The notes: generated by a model from the letters alone, not told the origin. Positions 11,422 through 24,316 are shown, counted from the stretch's first letter. The stretch: DNA of 64,000 nucleotides from Henckelia pumila (GCF_033568475.1 NW_027331831.1:310001-374000); one strand, 5' to 3'. A program made the numbers and translations.

Positions 11422-13764
11422 GATTTGGGGGGGGATCGTAATGTATGATATGATGAAGTTTAATTTGGAATCTTTTGTTAAGAATTATACGTAGGGTTGT
11501 TGCTTTTGCATGTGCCCCAAGCTAGTTTTGTGGGTGATGTTTCCGTAAGTCAAGCTTGTTTTGATTATCTTGTTAAAAAAAGGGACGTTGGGATGTGTCC
11601 ATTTTGGTTTTTGGTTCTTATGTGTATGGTAAATTATTAATTAGTCATCATTTCTTTACAAGACTAATATGAGTGGAAGGTGGAAGAAGTTTTTGTTGGG
11701 AAATTAAGTGGTTTTTGGTGCTTGTGTGTATGGTAAATTATTAATTAGTCATCATTTCTTTTCTCTTGTAGGCAAAGTTTCTTTTGAAATACTTGTACAA
11801 CTATAAAATAGAAAATAGCATTTTATAATATACTAATTTTAAGGTGGAAAATAAAAATTTATACGTGGAAAAAATCATATGGAAATGGAAGCAATTCTAA
11901 CTAAGCCGGCAGACTTGCGATTCTTCCCTACCAATTTATTCTAAAAGTAAATCTAATTCAGGACAAATACCATTAATTTTTTTTTTTGCCTTTTTTATTT
12001 ATAAATTTTATTCGGCTTGGGATGGGTGTGGCACTAATTGGATTCAATTGATAATTGAATACAACTATAATTCTACACATTGTGTCAAGCTGAAGGGTTT
12101 TATGTATTTGGATCAAAGAATAATATGGGTAATGATTCATGAATATTTGTCTTTGGGTAGTTGTGTATGTTGACATAAATTTGATAAATCTGAAAAAAAA
12201 ATTAAAATTGTAATTTTATGGGCCATGACTATGTATATGGGCTAGGTATATTAAAAGAATTGATCAAAAGTCTGCTTTGTAAAAGCCTACTATCGCGGTA
12301 TCGCCCATACGGTCCGCCCCGCGCGATGTTGTTCAAATGTATGAAATTGTTTCACATTTATTTGACCGTAAAAAAACTCAATCCGTTAAATCATAAATGA
12401 ATAACTCGCACGACAATGAGTCGAGTTGAAGTAGGATTTTATGTCTCTTTTTATTTATCTCTATTTATTATTATTTTTTTATAATGTGGGAATTCGCGGT
12501 CGTTATTTTTCGATCCTATTGGGTAAGCTCAACGCAATATCCTGCAAACTACGCCATTCAGGTAAATCGTACTAGACAAATCCTATACGACAGACTAATT
12601 CAAGAAGGTGTTAGTATGGAACATCGAATTTATGATTTTTGGTCAAGTGTTCACATACTCTACCAACTAGAACACTTTTTTAGAAACTTCATCTCCATTT
12701 ATTGTATCAATCCCTTACACATCATCATCTTGTCGGGTATTTAACTTTCATTTCTATCCACATGCCGGTCAGAGGATCAGATATCTATAATACACTATTA
12801 CCACCTACAATTAATGTATGTTTTTTTTTTTAATTTTGATAAAAATATGTTTATTATGTTACGAATGTTAATGCATAGTATGAAACTTTGATTATATTAT
12901 TTTTATTTAACCTTTTATTTAGCGAAATGGGTGACGAGTATAACAAATGAATCTTTTATGCGATATTATTTCAAAAGGTAGGTGAGATTAGGCTAAGTGT
13001 GAGTGAATTGAATCGAGTTGAATGCCAGTAAAAATATTATATTTGGATTTGAGTTTGAATAGTTAAAGCATAAATTGTTCGAATTACACTCGATTAGGGT
13101 ATGAATTAGAGTTTAACTAGAAACATCACATATATTGCGAGTGTTTCAAAATTTATTTTGAAAAGTTTAAAATACATTTGTTTAAAATGTAATTTTATTA
13201 TATTAATATCATCTCATGAGCAGCATCATTATTTTGTTCGATTTTGGCTCAAAAAAATTCTACATATAGACAAAACTCATTGATCATGTTTGATATACTA
13301 GAATGAAATAAGGTAAAAATAAAATCAAATTGAAATGAAATAATAAGAACATTATGATAATCTATTTCATTTCAATGATTGATATTAAAATGATGATGTC
13401 ATCTTCATCATCTAATAAAAATTATAAATATTGATACTTTATTAATTAATTATTATAAGATTACCGTTATATCATAAACTAATAGAATAAATATTTATTT
13501 TTCAATTATTATTATTATTATTATGAGGCAAATTTTGCTATTATTATTAATTATAATTTATTGATTAAAATGAATATCCTTCAATAATATATTATAATAA
13601 TTATTATTTAAAAATTAATTAATTATATTATATTATATATTTTAATATTATTATTATTAAATTAATATTATAATTATAAATATTATCATCATCATTCAAT
13701 CATCATCATTTTATATTTAAAATGATAATGATTTGTGTGTTGATATTATTATTTTCATGATTAT
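11422..13764. other. 3' flank of the HIPP gene and AT-rich spacer with a 51-bp duplication
   Basis: After the HIPP 3' UTR there is no gene that I recognise. A segment of about 51 bp at 11606-11656 recurs at 11710-11760 with few changes (both contain tgtatggtaaattattaatt). Around 13500-13700 the sequence is a degenerate ATT/TTA microsatellite. Short ORFs here lack any domain. Confidence 0.6.
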
Positions 13765-14690
13765 TGTAGCGTCCTAATCCGAGCCACCACGAAATAGACT
13801 AATACACATGAATAATTAGACTTAACAACAACAAATAAACAGCGAAAGCCCACAGAGGCATAGACGAGTTGGTAAGGCCTCAGGTGACGTGGGAAGAGAT
13901 TTTCCAGCGTTGCGGGTTCGATCCTCGTGTGAAGCATATTTCATGCTGAAATATTGTGGGGGTATGCTTTGGGGGTTGGCCATGTTGCTCCCTTCTTCAT
14001 GTCTCTGCCGCTCGCGTACATCCCTCGATTTAACCTCTGCATGAGCTAATAGACATCTAACTCATGTGGAATGAGATCTCCTTCGAGGTAAACCCTTTTT
14101 TCAAAACAAATAAACAGCGAAAACAACGTAAGTACTTTTACATTCCCAAATGAAAACAATGATAATCTTAATCTTAAACATTAATACAATCACACTAGAA
14201 ATCGATCAGAACTCTGCACGAGAAACCAAACAACTTCAACTAGATCACCACTGAGAACTCAACTGCTCTAGCCACTGCCCTGGTCGTCCGATCTGCCCAA
14301 TCTAAAATCTGTCCCATGGAATGAGGTGTCCAAGATGAAAACAAGGACATGAGCGAAATTCGCCCAATACGATCGAAAATGCACGAGTATACAAACCGAT
14401 ATGATGCATGCAAATGCAATATGCTCAGTCTAGAGGCTTATGAGTTTATAGTCTCTGATCTGCCCGAGGCATGTTTTGGCTCCCACACTCAACAAAAATA
14501 TGTGGACCTACAATGTCCGGGGTCATCAGAGCTCGTGGGTCCCATCAGCCACTGTAACTTTTGATATCCAACCGTCCACAAAACAGAACAGGGGTGAGCG
14601 CCCCAACAATGAGGCATATCTCAAAGATATTAGTTCCAACATGATATGTAATGTATAATATGCCAAAGAAATAAATAATGTAATATGCAA
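13765..14690. repeat. Probable old LTR fragment (host of the SINE)
   Basis: The segment begins TGTAGCGTCCTAATCCGAGC, resembling the TGTAACGCCC / TGAAACGACCC ends of the Ty3/gypsy LTRs elsewhere in the window, and has similar spacer-like composition. No second copy, PBS or polypurine tract is present, and the right boundary is a guess. It is interrupted by the SINE at 13848. Confidence 0.35.
13848..14104 (+). mobile_element. tRNA-derived SINE with an 18-bp target duplication
   Basis: The body is 257 bp and flanked by perfect direct repeats AACAAATAAACAGCGAAA at 13830-13847 and 14105-14122, which proves a target-primed insertion. The head carries an RNA polymerase III box A (tagacgagttggt, 13861-13873) and a box B matching consensus (GGTTCGATCCT, 13915-13925), about 42 bp apart. 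The tail ends in a T-run and a short CAAA. The tRNA-like part does not fold as a complete tRNA gene. I do not assign a named SINE family. Confidence 0.85.
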
Positions 14691-15362
14691 CTATTGCGTG
14701 TTTTTCGCTCACAAGCGTACGGTGTCAAGTTATAATATAGAAATTAAGTCCAAGTGGATCCCACAGAGAATGAATAAAATGATATTATATTAAATATTTG
14801 CAACTAATAAAATCTTAATCTTATGTAGAACTACGAGAATGGTTTGAGTTTAATTAATAAAAAATTGCAATAAATAAAATTAATTAACGAAGAGTTTTTC
14901 AGACAAAAATTCAATGGGAGATGAATTCTAGAGGTTTGATTTCACTTGACTATCCACCAGTTTAATTTCTAAAGAAATCTATATCATAAATTCTTTTAGT
15001 TTACTAACCAAAAATTACTAATATTTTCTACTCTCTTTTTCAAGTGACAAGTAGAAATTCGTATCTAATATTAAACTCAATATTTCTATCAAAGTTTAGA
15101 TATCAAATTTGGTAATAGCACAATAATTCTTACAATGGCTTCAATGGAGTTATATGCCTCTCGAACTCTATAAACATCAACGATGTATTTTCCTACGATC
15201 CTATTCTAAATCGCCTCTCTCGAGTGCTAGATTTCAAATAAATATAACAATTCAACTAATGATTAATTAATTGAACGCAATCAATTCAGAAAAATACAAA
15301 TAAACAGTATGAAGAATTGTAATATATCAATAAAAATATCAAAAACATGGTTTCAAGTCAAG
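14691..15362. other. Repeat-like spacer between the LTR fragment and the MULE pseudogene
   Basis: No gene is seen. The stretch starting near 14696 (gtttttcgctcacaagcgta) resembles sequence I associate with dispersed plant retroelements, but I cannot name it. It may also contain the 3' terminal region of the MULE whose transposase ends at 15363; no terminal inverted repeat could be paired by eye. Confidence 0.3.
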
Positions 15363-16226
15363 CTACGTCGTCCCTCTAGACAAATGAATTAGTTCATAAT
15401 GAAAATAAAAATAAAAAAAACTGCGTCTGTTGTGTCCTCTCGTATGACAATGACCACATGTTGACACACGTGTATTAACTTGCGACGGTATCATCTTCGT
15501 CTTCCTACGACCGGGCTGACTACGCACACAAGGAGCTTGGATTATATCGGATTCATCAACACATGCCTCACTCGTGTCAAAGGTTGGGATTGGGTTAATA
15601 ATTCCTTTGTAAGCCGCACGATACATCTGGATTTTGAAATACCTGTCACAAAAATCATATAATGACAACGATTTCGACTCAATGGCAGAGCATGCGTGCT
15701 TGCATGAAAGCTTATTGATCTGCCAAGCTCTACATGAACAAGTTCTATCCGCTAAATCCACGGCAAATGACTTTTCACCATCAACAACCTCAAACTTCCA
15801 ATTACACGAACGATGCACTCTTAATATTCTTGATTCGATATATACGCTTGCAACAGAATTTTCTTTTCTTGGAATTAATTCCTTATTCATGGATAAAGTT
15901 GATTCAAGACGTCGGTGCATCATGTTCATTATCTGCACTCGTATGTGATCCACCATACCAACAATAGGCAGATGACGAGCTGGCCTAACCAAACTATTCC
16001 AACACTCGACAATATTATTATTTATAACACCTCATCTGTTACCAACAAACAACGCATTCGCCCAACTCTGTGGATCAAAATTTAGAATAAACCCTCTAGC
16101 AAGTGGCATTGAATCGAATATACTGTTTATATGTTGTTCATATTCTTGGAAGGACGGAGCATACACAGCTTTCTTGAATACTAAATATCAGTGTCTTTTG
16201 TTATGTCTGGGATAACTTGTCAACAC
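15363..16226 (-). pseudogene. MULE transposase, C-terminal exon (SWIM zinc finger)
   Basis: On the minus strand this exon follows an acceptor at 16227 and continues the transposase split at 36188. It reads through the FKKAVYAPSFQEYEQH block, then a SWIM zinc finger (CSCRAWQ...CKHA) and a CCHC-like knuckle (CGHCHTRGHNRRS) near the C-terminus. These are standard C-terminal parts of plant Mutator-like transposases, the first thought to bind DNA. At least two in-frame TGA codons occur: one just before the YLVFKK motif and one in GNR*GV near 16037. It is therefore a decayed copy, separated from its N-terminal half by the 19.9-kb element A. Confidence 0.9.
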
Positions 16227-16284
16227 CTAAAATGAAGAAAAACAATTTACATTCAGCTTAAAATAATAAAATAGTATGAAAATT

Positions 16285-18358
16285 GTAACGCCTCGTTTTT
16301 TTATCTTAAATGAGTTTATTTGAGTTAATCGAAGATTACAGAGTTCAAGAGCCGACTTGATTTTGATCATGATCCATTTTTCAAAATTTGGATTTTTCAG
16401 GGATTAATACGCAAATAATGGATTTTATATATTATCTACTCTAGTTGACTTAGTCCAAGAACTCTATCTTCTTCCTCTTATCGATTTCCCTCCATTGAAA
16501 CGCCTTTTGAGCTTTTCAAGCTTTCGGATTTCTCCCCGAGCTCGATCCGGCCGTTGAAATTTAATTCTGAAGGCAGTTTAGCGATCACTGCAGCGAGAGC
16601 TTCGTTCTATCGTAAGTTTTTCTACGATCGGATATGTTCTATTTTTTGGATGTTGTTAGAATCGTTCGAGATTCGAGTATGTTGTTCTTGATAGAGTTCT
16701 GATCGTTTATTATCTGTCCGTTTTGAAATAGAGCGACGTTCGGATTTGTTATGATTTTTTGGAAGCCTATTTTCGAAAATCTAGTTTTGAGATTTGATGG
16801 GTTTGCCTTGTTGTTGTTGTCTTAGCATTGTTATGAGTTAGCATCGTTGTTGAACTGCTGTCTGCATTTCCGATTTGTTCAGTTATAGCCGTTATGCCGC
16901 CGGTTTGAGTTTTTGGGATTTCAAACCGTTTTTGAGTTGTTGAACTTTGGCTTGTGAGTGATCGTTGTTGTTGATCATCTCTTGTCTTCGTACAGATTCG
17001 TTGGAGTTTGTCGAGCCCTGTGTTAACAGCATTTGATCGTCAAGAGATTGGACGAAGAACGGTAAAGAGATTTATCTTGAACCATAGTTGTTGTTTAGAT
17101 TGTATAGTCTTTGATACAATCTTTTGTTGTAGCTATCCAGAGTCGAAACTACTGCATTGAAAGGTAAAATCAGTCATCGTTAGCGGGATAGCATACTCGG
17201 GATAGTTGGTTCTCGAGTTTCCCTTAAAAATCACATATTGCATCAATACTTGTTCTAGCATATGGAACTTGTATTTTGTTGATTGAATGAACTCTTATTA
17301 TGTGGCTTATGTTTTTATGTTTTGTTATGCATTCATCTTGAGCCAACTTTGATTTCATCGGCAGAACAGCCCTTTTTGTTTAGACGTTTTGGGAGCTATA
17401 CTGTGAGTGGCCTGGGTGTAGAGGTTCACCTAGTGTCAGCATACTCCTTATAGTTGCACAAAAGTCTAGGGGAGTGAGATGCGTGGCACCACCTTGATTG
17501 GGAGAGTCGGTGAGTCGTTACGTGATCTTATCCTCGGGATCCCAAAAGTGCAGCAGCAATCCCTTGTTTATCAGAATTGATATCCCTATTTTAAAGACAT
17601 GCATATCATTATCTTGAACTGATTATGTTGTCTTGTAATCATGATGTTGAGATATTACATGTATTACTTGTTATGTTGCTTTTACTGGGAATACCATTCC
17701 CACCGATTTATCCGGCTGTTGCTTTGTTTTATATGTGTACTTGACAACAGGTGGGGCAGGACCAAGTCAGAAGAGGCATGGTTAGCTTCGGGATCAAGGG
17801 ATAGAAGTGAGACTTGGTTTAGAAGTCGTGTCAGCATGTCTACCTAGTGATGTTGGAACATGTTTAGATATTGAACTTTGTTATTATGTTGTATTGTTTA
17901 TGCGAGCTTTTTGATTGAATGTGTTGTTGCATGTTCTATACTTTGAGCAATTTTTAAGCTCTAGAACTTCATGTATTAGTTGGAAGAACTGATTTTGTAA
18001 TGCATGATTACGATTTGAATGTGTTGGAATCAAGTTTCTTAGTTTTTGTTCTGTTTTGGCTGTGCAGCAGGGGGCGCACGGTCTGCTGTTTTTAGCAGAC
18101 CGAGCGCCACCCCCTTTCGAGCAAGACAGCAGGCTGTTGTCTTGGCCTCGCTCGGTCTGCTGTTTTTAGCAGACCGAGCGCATCCCCTGTTGAGCAGAAC
18201 AGTGGGTTGCATGGACTGGAGGCGCACGGTCTGCTTTTTTTAGCAGACCGAGCGCACCCCTTTTTAATTTTTTTTTCTTGCTTTGATTTTAGTCTTGGAT
18301 CTTGTATGCTTAATTATTGTTTAATTCGAGATTAGTTGTTTAGAACCGAGGTCTCACA
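16285..18358 (+). repeat. 5' LTR of element A
   Basis: 2074 bp with TG...CA ends. TTTATATA at 16424-16431 is a candidate TATA box, about 140 bp in. The 3' part holds three GC-rich hairpins, described separately. It aligns with 34063-36139 throughout, with many scattered substitutions visible by eye. Confidence 0.95.
18079..18250. repeat. Three hairpins in the LTR of element A
   Basis: CGGTCTGCT and AGCAGACCG flank a short T-rich loop at 18079-18102, 18153-18176 (stem extends to 12 bp, 18150-18179) and 18227-18250. Equivalent copies in the 3' LTR lie at about 35856-35879, 35931-35954 and 36005-36028; two of those carry stem changes. The array lies near the LTR 3' end, so in the RNA it would fall in R or U5. 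Its role is unknown. Confidence 0.9.
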
Positions 18359-18363
18359 TTAAG

Positions 18364-18375
18364 TGGTATCAGAGA
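18364..18375 (+). other. Primer binding site of element A (initiator tRNA-Met)
   Basis: TGGTATCAGAGA starts 5 bp after the LTR and matches the complement of the 3' end of plant initiator tRNA-Met in 11 of 12 positions (consensus TGGTATCAGAGC). Elements B and C use the same primer. Confidence 0.85.
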
Positions 18376-18660
18376 GTTAAGATTCTTGGTTGAACTAGAG
18401 CGAGCGGGGTAGTTCGAGTCTGCATGTATTGGCTCATCGCATGTGTTTGAGTTATTTATTTGTTTATTTAATTCCATGCGAGCATGCTTTATTAACTGAG
18501 AAGTAATTGAATTACATGCTTATGTAATTTAATTTATAAAGCATGGACTACTATAGATATAACTGTTTTGTTATCGACTGGTATCCGGTTTTCCAAGCGG
18601 TTGTAAGTGCACCAAATTGTAGCGATTGAGATATCTTGTGTTCTAACCTTTGGTTATCAG

Positions 18661-19824
18661 ATGGGTCCTCGTCGCGTTATAAACATACACCCACTGCCAG
18701 TTATTCCTACGACTGAACAAGCTATTACTGAAACTGTTCAGATGGATGCTACAGCGACTCCAATGGAGACCTTGCTGAAGAGATTCCAGTCGTTTAATCC
18801 ACCGTTGTTGTTGGGTACAGAAAATCCAGTTGAATGTGAGAGTTGGTTGGATGACATTGATCAATTGTTTGATTCCATTGATTACACAAATGACCGCCGA
18901 ACCAGGTTAGTCAGTCATCAGCTCCGTGGTGTTGCTAAGAACTGGTGGATCACGACCAAGAGATCCGTGGAGAACCGAGGTACATTTGTTAATTGGACTC
19001 TTACAAATCTGAATTTTATAAGCGGTTTTTCTTATTTTTTCCGAAAGGACAAGGGAGCCGAGTTTGCCAATCTGAGGCAAGGAAATTTGAACATTGAGGA
19101 GTACGTAGCCAAGTTCGACAACCTGTTGCATTTTGCACCGCACATTGCCAACAGTGAAGAAGCCAAAGCCGATCAGTTCATCAACGGCTTGAATTCCGAC
19201 ATCTTCAAGTTGGTAAACACTGCTAAACCTGATAACTTTGCGGATGCCATGAATCACGCAAAGGGAGCTGAAGCGGGTTTGTGGAGACAGAGAGGGAATC
19301 AGATGGTACCTCAACAGCAGAGACAGTCTCAGAACCAATCGTCTCAGTATCAGAATCAGCCACCTCAGTATCAGAACCAACAGCAGAGGTATGAAGGTGG
19401 AAGCAGTGGCGGAAACAGAAAGGATCAGTACAAAGCAAGAGGGAAACAGTTCAAGAGGCAAGGGAACAGTTCTTCTAGTTCAAGTGGTTCCAAGCAGTTT
19501 GGTTCAGGACAGAGTTCTGGATCATCATCCTTGTATTGCAGCAAGTGTGGAGGTAGACATTCACCAGATCAGTGTGTAGGAATCTTTGGTAACTGCAACA
19601 TCTGTCAGCAATCGGGACACTTTTCTAAGGTGTGCCCTCAGCGTAGTAGAGATCGAGCTTGGAGTGGGAGTTCATCTAGACCTACAGCTCAGCCTGAGAG
19701 GCAGTCTTCGGCAGTTCACTCCTTCCAGCCTCAACAGCAGAACAGACAGGGAGGTAACCCTAGTGCAAACCAGCCTCCGAGACAGCAGACACGAGTCTTC
19801 GCTTTGACAGAGGATCAGGCTTAG
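18661..19824 (+). pseudogene. Element A gag
   Basis: This is the Gag structural protein that would package element RNA. The start is set at MGPRR, which aligns with MPPRK of element C; an upstream in-frame start at 18607 is not supported. A capsid-like region (ATPMETLLKRFQSF through GLNSDIFKLV) is followed by a Q/S-rich linker and a CCHC zinc knuckle (CNICQQSGHFSKVC). The frame ends at TAG 19822-19824, where the relatives read on into protease; a stop and a frame change of the downstream sequence show decay. About 387 codons. Confidence 0.9.
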
Positions 19825-19826
19825 GA

Positions 19827-21382
19827 GCACCTGACGATGTTATAGCAGGTAACTGTTCGATTTTTGGTTATTCTGCTCATGTTTTGATAGATACAGGTGC
19901 TTCCCATTCTTTTATCTCTGAGAAATTTGTGTTATTGCATGCTTTTCCTACTGAGTTGTTGCCTACTGTAGTAGCTGTTACTTCACCTTTGGGTGGAGGA
20001 ATTGTTTCTGTCCAATTAGTCAGGAACTATGAACTCTGTTTTGAGGGAAATTTGTAAGAGCTCGAATGTATTGTACTGGGGCTGTCATATTTTGACTGTA
20101 TTGTTGGTATAGATGCGTTAACCAAGTACAGGGCAACAGTCGATTGTTTTTTGAAAGTTCTCAGATTCAGACCTGAAGTGGCAGACGAGTGGAAATTCTT
20201 TAGTAAGGGTTCTCGATCTAGAATTCCTTTGATTTCAGTGTTATCTATGGCTCGTTTTTTACAGAGAGGTGCAGAGGGATTTTTGGTGTATGCAGTTGAT
20301 GTACTGAAATCTAGCCCAGCATTGGTTGATATACCAGTGGTTAGAGATTTTGCTGATGTGTTTCCGGAAGATGTTTCTAGATTACCGCCTATTCGAGAGA
20401 TCGAATTCAGCATCGATTTGGTGTTAGGTACTCAACCTATTTTCAAAGCTCCTTATCGTATGGTACCTATTGAACTGAAAGAGTTGAAGGAGCAGCTTGA
20501 GGAATTGATTGCCAAGGGATACATCAGACATAGTGTATCGCCTTGGGGTGCTCCTGTTCTATTTGTTCGGAAGAAGGATGGTTCTATGCGACTCTATATT
20601 TACTACCGTCAATTGAATCAGGCTACAGTCAAGAACAGGTATCCTTTACCCCGAATAGATGACCTTTTGATCAGCTACAGGGTTCTTCTATCTATTCAAA
20701 GATTGATCTGAGGTCAGGTTATCATCAGCTGAGAGTGCGAGAGGAAGATGTTCCTAAGACCGCATTCAGAACGAGGTATGGTCATTTTGAGTTTATAGTC
20801 ATATCGTTCGGTTTGACTAATGCTCCAGTAGTTTTTATGGGTTTGATGAATCGTATCTTTCAGCGTTATTTAGATGAGTTTTTCATTATCTTCATCGATG
20901 ATATTCTTATCTACTCGAAGCACCGTACTGACCATATAGAGCACTTGAGGATCGTCTTGCAGATTTTGCGAGTTGAGCAGTTGTTTTCCAAGTTGTCTAA
21001 GTGTGAATTCTGGTTGGATCAAGTTGTCTTTCTCGGTCACATTATTACTGGAGATGGGATTTCTGTCGATTCCAGCAAGATTGAAGCGGTTATGAATTGG
21101 CCTAGACCGAAATCAGTGCCTGAGATCCGAAGCTTTATGGGTTTAGCTGGTTACTATCGCCGATTCATCGAGGGTTTCTCATCTATTGTCAAGCCTATTA
21201 CCCAACGGACTTAGAAGAATGCGCCTTTTGTCTGGACTGCAGATTGTGAGGCTAGCTTTGTTGATCTGAAGAGGAGACTGACAAGTGCTCTGATTCTTTC
21301 TATCCCGAAAGGTACTGGAGGTTTCACAGTCTATTATGGTGCTTCTAACCGAGGCTTGGGATGTGTTCTTATGCAGCATAAG
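19827..21382 (+). pseudogene. Element A protease and reverse transcriptase, 5' part of pol
   Basis: The protease motif VLIDTGASHSFIS is followed by a stop near 20055, then RT from about 20151. A 1-base loss near 20665 shifts the frame, and the RT continues at about 20735 with the catalytic FIDDILIYS motif. CIDYRQL is altered to YIYYRQL, another sign of decay, and TAG at 21212 precedes the RNase H start. The frame is then cut at 21382 by element B, whose 5-bp duplication ATAAG ends here. The rest of pol resumes at 32126. Confidence 0.9.
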
Positions 21383-24316
21383 TGAAACGACCCTAACTAC
21401 TCGCTAATAGACTATAATTAAAATAAAGGAAAATTACGGATTTTTAAAAAATTTTGCCATGACCTATTTGTAAAACAAATAAGCCATCAAGACTCAAACA
21501 GCAATTTAAATAAGGAAAGAAAATTGACTTCAAAACTTAAGTGCGTTAAACATAAACAAGCAATCCTAGTAACCACCTCCCGGTTACAGCATAAAGTAAA
21601 CTAAAGCATTTAAAATTAATTCCAACGATAATCATAAACTTGCAAAAGCGGAAAACGTACTTCAAAACATAAGCTGTAGCACAGGGAATGCACATCCTGG
21701 CTATAAATACTACAAGATCTCAAATAATACTTCATTATTACAAATTCGATAACTGTGCGGAAAAACATAAACTAAAAGGAAGCAACGGTCACTGGGCCTT
21801 GCACTACCGATGGCCTCATCCCAGTAGATCACGCCCCTCCGTCTCCTCCACAAAATCCTCACCTGCAAACATTCAAGCATAGTGAGTCTAAAGACTCAAC
21901 AAGCATAACTAGGATAATAACAAGGGTTTAAAATACGTGATGCAAAAACTCAACTTAAACTGTAATATGCATGAAACTAGAAAGATATAGAAATCATGCA
22001 TTAATGAACTCACACTATGATAAACTTTAACTTTCATAACATTCAACTTAGACTCATGCATAACTGAAAGACTGACATCAATGCAAAACGAGTCAACTAA
22101 AATTGTGAAACTTTAAGTTTTAAACTTTTCTTTACTTTTTCCTCTTAGAAATCCGATCCCTGATTTGTGACCCTCTGTTTCGATCATGATCATGGCTGCA
22201 GTGCACTATGCCGGCAAGACGACGAGATTTCTCCCGACGAACTTAACCCCTCTATGGCAAGGAGACCGAGATGCCTCCCGATCCCACATTGCCCCTCTGT
22301 GGCAAGGGTAAACAAGATGTCTCTTGCTCCTTGCCTAACCTCTATAACCTCTTGGTGAGTAGACCGAGGCATCCCCCGGCCTAGCAACACCCCTCTTGTC
22401 ACAAACAGATCACTTCATTCAAAAATATTTGCTTTTTTTTCCCTTTTCATTTATAAAGACTCAACTCATACATTAAATGGCATGCAAACAAGTAAACTAC
22501 CTTTTTCTTTATTAAACTCAAGAACACGTCAAATGCACACGAATAAGCAATCTTTAAGACATGAGACTCGACTCGAAAATGTGAGTTTAAGGTGGATGAG
22601 TGGCTGCCCCTAAGTCCAAAGAAGACAACTTACCCAACAAAAATCCTCAAACTTGACTTAACTCGAGCAAGTAAACCGAAAAGCCCTTAACTTTGTCATG
22701 CCTTATCCAAAACCCGTCCCGCTTGAACCGACACTCAACAAACACTCCAAATCATCCCAAGGAATAGGTGGTATCATCAAAAGATCAAAAGAGCAAATTT
22801 ACAAAACACAAAAATCGGACAGCCCCTATTCAAAGAAAAAAATTTGCACTTGCACCCAATTTTGAAAAATCCATAACTCACTCAATTCTTATCCGAATCG
22901 AGCCCATTTTATATCGACGCGACCACAACGTCATGAACTTTACCATGGAATAGCCTAACCCTGCCCAGACCTCAGCCACGACCCTGCCCTGCCCCGTGAA
23001 CAGTGCTGCCCTGCACACTCACACACCTCCAATTCCAACAATTCAAACACTTAGCCCACTTTCCTCAACTTATCTCCACACCAAACACCCAAACACCTCA
23101 AATAACCTCTCTTAGGACTTTTCCCAAACACTTGGGCTACACTCAATCCACACTTTCACAACACATATCAAGAACATCAAGAATTAACCATCAAAACTCC
23201 AAAATGTTGAACAATCAATCAAGACCAATGCAAGACCATTAAATACTTCAACATCAAATAAATTTCAGCCCCTACACATGCAACATTTCGAAAATTAGGT
23301 CCATATACAATCTGAAATTTCGAATTTTGGCAAGGACACTCAATTAATTCCATGTCAATGCACATATACTCAACATTAATCCACATAAACTCAACTCCCT
23401 AACATATTTAGAAAAAATCAGCCCCTAAACATGAAAAATTCGAAATCCTAACCTTCTAACAACATGCATTCTCGAAAATATTGCAAGAAATCATAAGGGT
23501 GGGGGTAGATATTGCTTGAATGTGAGCCCAAAGGAGTAGCTACACTTGCCTTTACCAAAAATACCTAGAACTCGAAATCAAGGAGAGGAGAAGAAGGTGG
23601 GATTTCAACCAACACACCAAGCTAAGCACCTAGGGGCTTCTCCGGCGGCTGGGAACGGCGGCAGGCGGCGGCGGACGGGTGGCTGGCGGCGGCGAGCGGT
23701 CTTCTTCAAGGGAGAGGGGAGGAGGCGGCTAGGGCTAGGGTTTGGGAGTTAGGGTTGTGTCTTGATTTTTTAATTGAAATTTTTTAATGATAGTGTAAAT
23801 TAAAAGTGTAGTGTATTGTGTGTAGTGTTTTAAAATTTCACTTGTACTAGCAAAAGTACTACTTGTACTATTAAAACTTTATACCTCAAACTTTTTGCTA
23901 TTTTCAAACTTCTAAATTTAAAATTTCAACTCACAACATTTTGATTGAAATTCCACTAACCCGGATTTAATAAAATCATATTTTATGGAAAATTTAGGAA
24001 ATAACCCAAGAAAATGATAAAATTGCTTTTTGACCCCTAAAAATTCAAAATTTGCATTTTTGGCCAAAACCCCCCTTTTACCTCTAACTTAAAATCTTAA
24101 AATTAAAAATCTTGAAAATAAACCACCGAAGCCCACCGTCGTCGCCTGCCTGGATAAAAATTACTAACTAAACAGTTCAAGACATTTAATTCAAATAAGT
24201 CAAGCAAGGCTAACTTTAACTGAAACTTAAACAATTAACTTCAAGAAATTTAAAATATAAACACTGAAAATAATTTTAGGCATGATTTTCAAATTTTAGA
24301 AGTTCTTGGTGCTACA
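21383..24316 (-). repeat. 3' LTR of element B (left in plus-strand view)
   Basis: 2934 bp, matching 29187-32120. On the plus strand it begins TGAAACGACCC and ends GTGCTACA. A GC-rich island (about 23636-23750), unlike the AT-rich rest, contains on the minus strand the telo-box-like AAACCCTAG followed by a pyrimidine- and GCC-rich leader. Small ORFs such as those at 22167 or 23546 occur in both LTRs and are not genes. The polypurine tract is just outside, at about 24318-24331. Confidence 0.95.

Noticed and set aside
12218..12744. Two short ORFs downstream of the HIPP gene
   Set aside because: No domain, no splice-consistent extension, and biased AT-rich composition typical of spacer.
13848..13935. 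Possible tRNA gene
   Set aside because: Boxes A and B are present, but the flanks do not form an acceptor stem or a complete cloverleaf and the unit is bounded by target duplications; it is the head of a SINE.
18039..18243. Overlapping ORFs rich in Arg, Ala and Cys
   Set aside because: They are translations of the hairpin array in the LTR of element A.
18079..18250. CRISPR-like regularly spaced palindromic repeats
   Set aside because: Only three copies, uneven spacing, located in a plant LTR and repeated in the other LTR.
22167..22402. Overlapping ORFs on both strands, repeated at 29970-30205
   Set aside because: LTR sequence, no known domain, both strands equally open.
23546..23752. 68-codon ORF in both LTRs of element B
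   Set aside because: It is on the strand opposite to the element and results from the GC-rich island; duplicated only because the LTR is.
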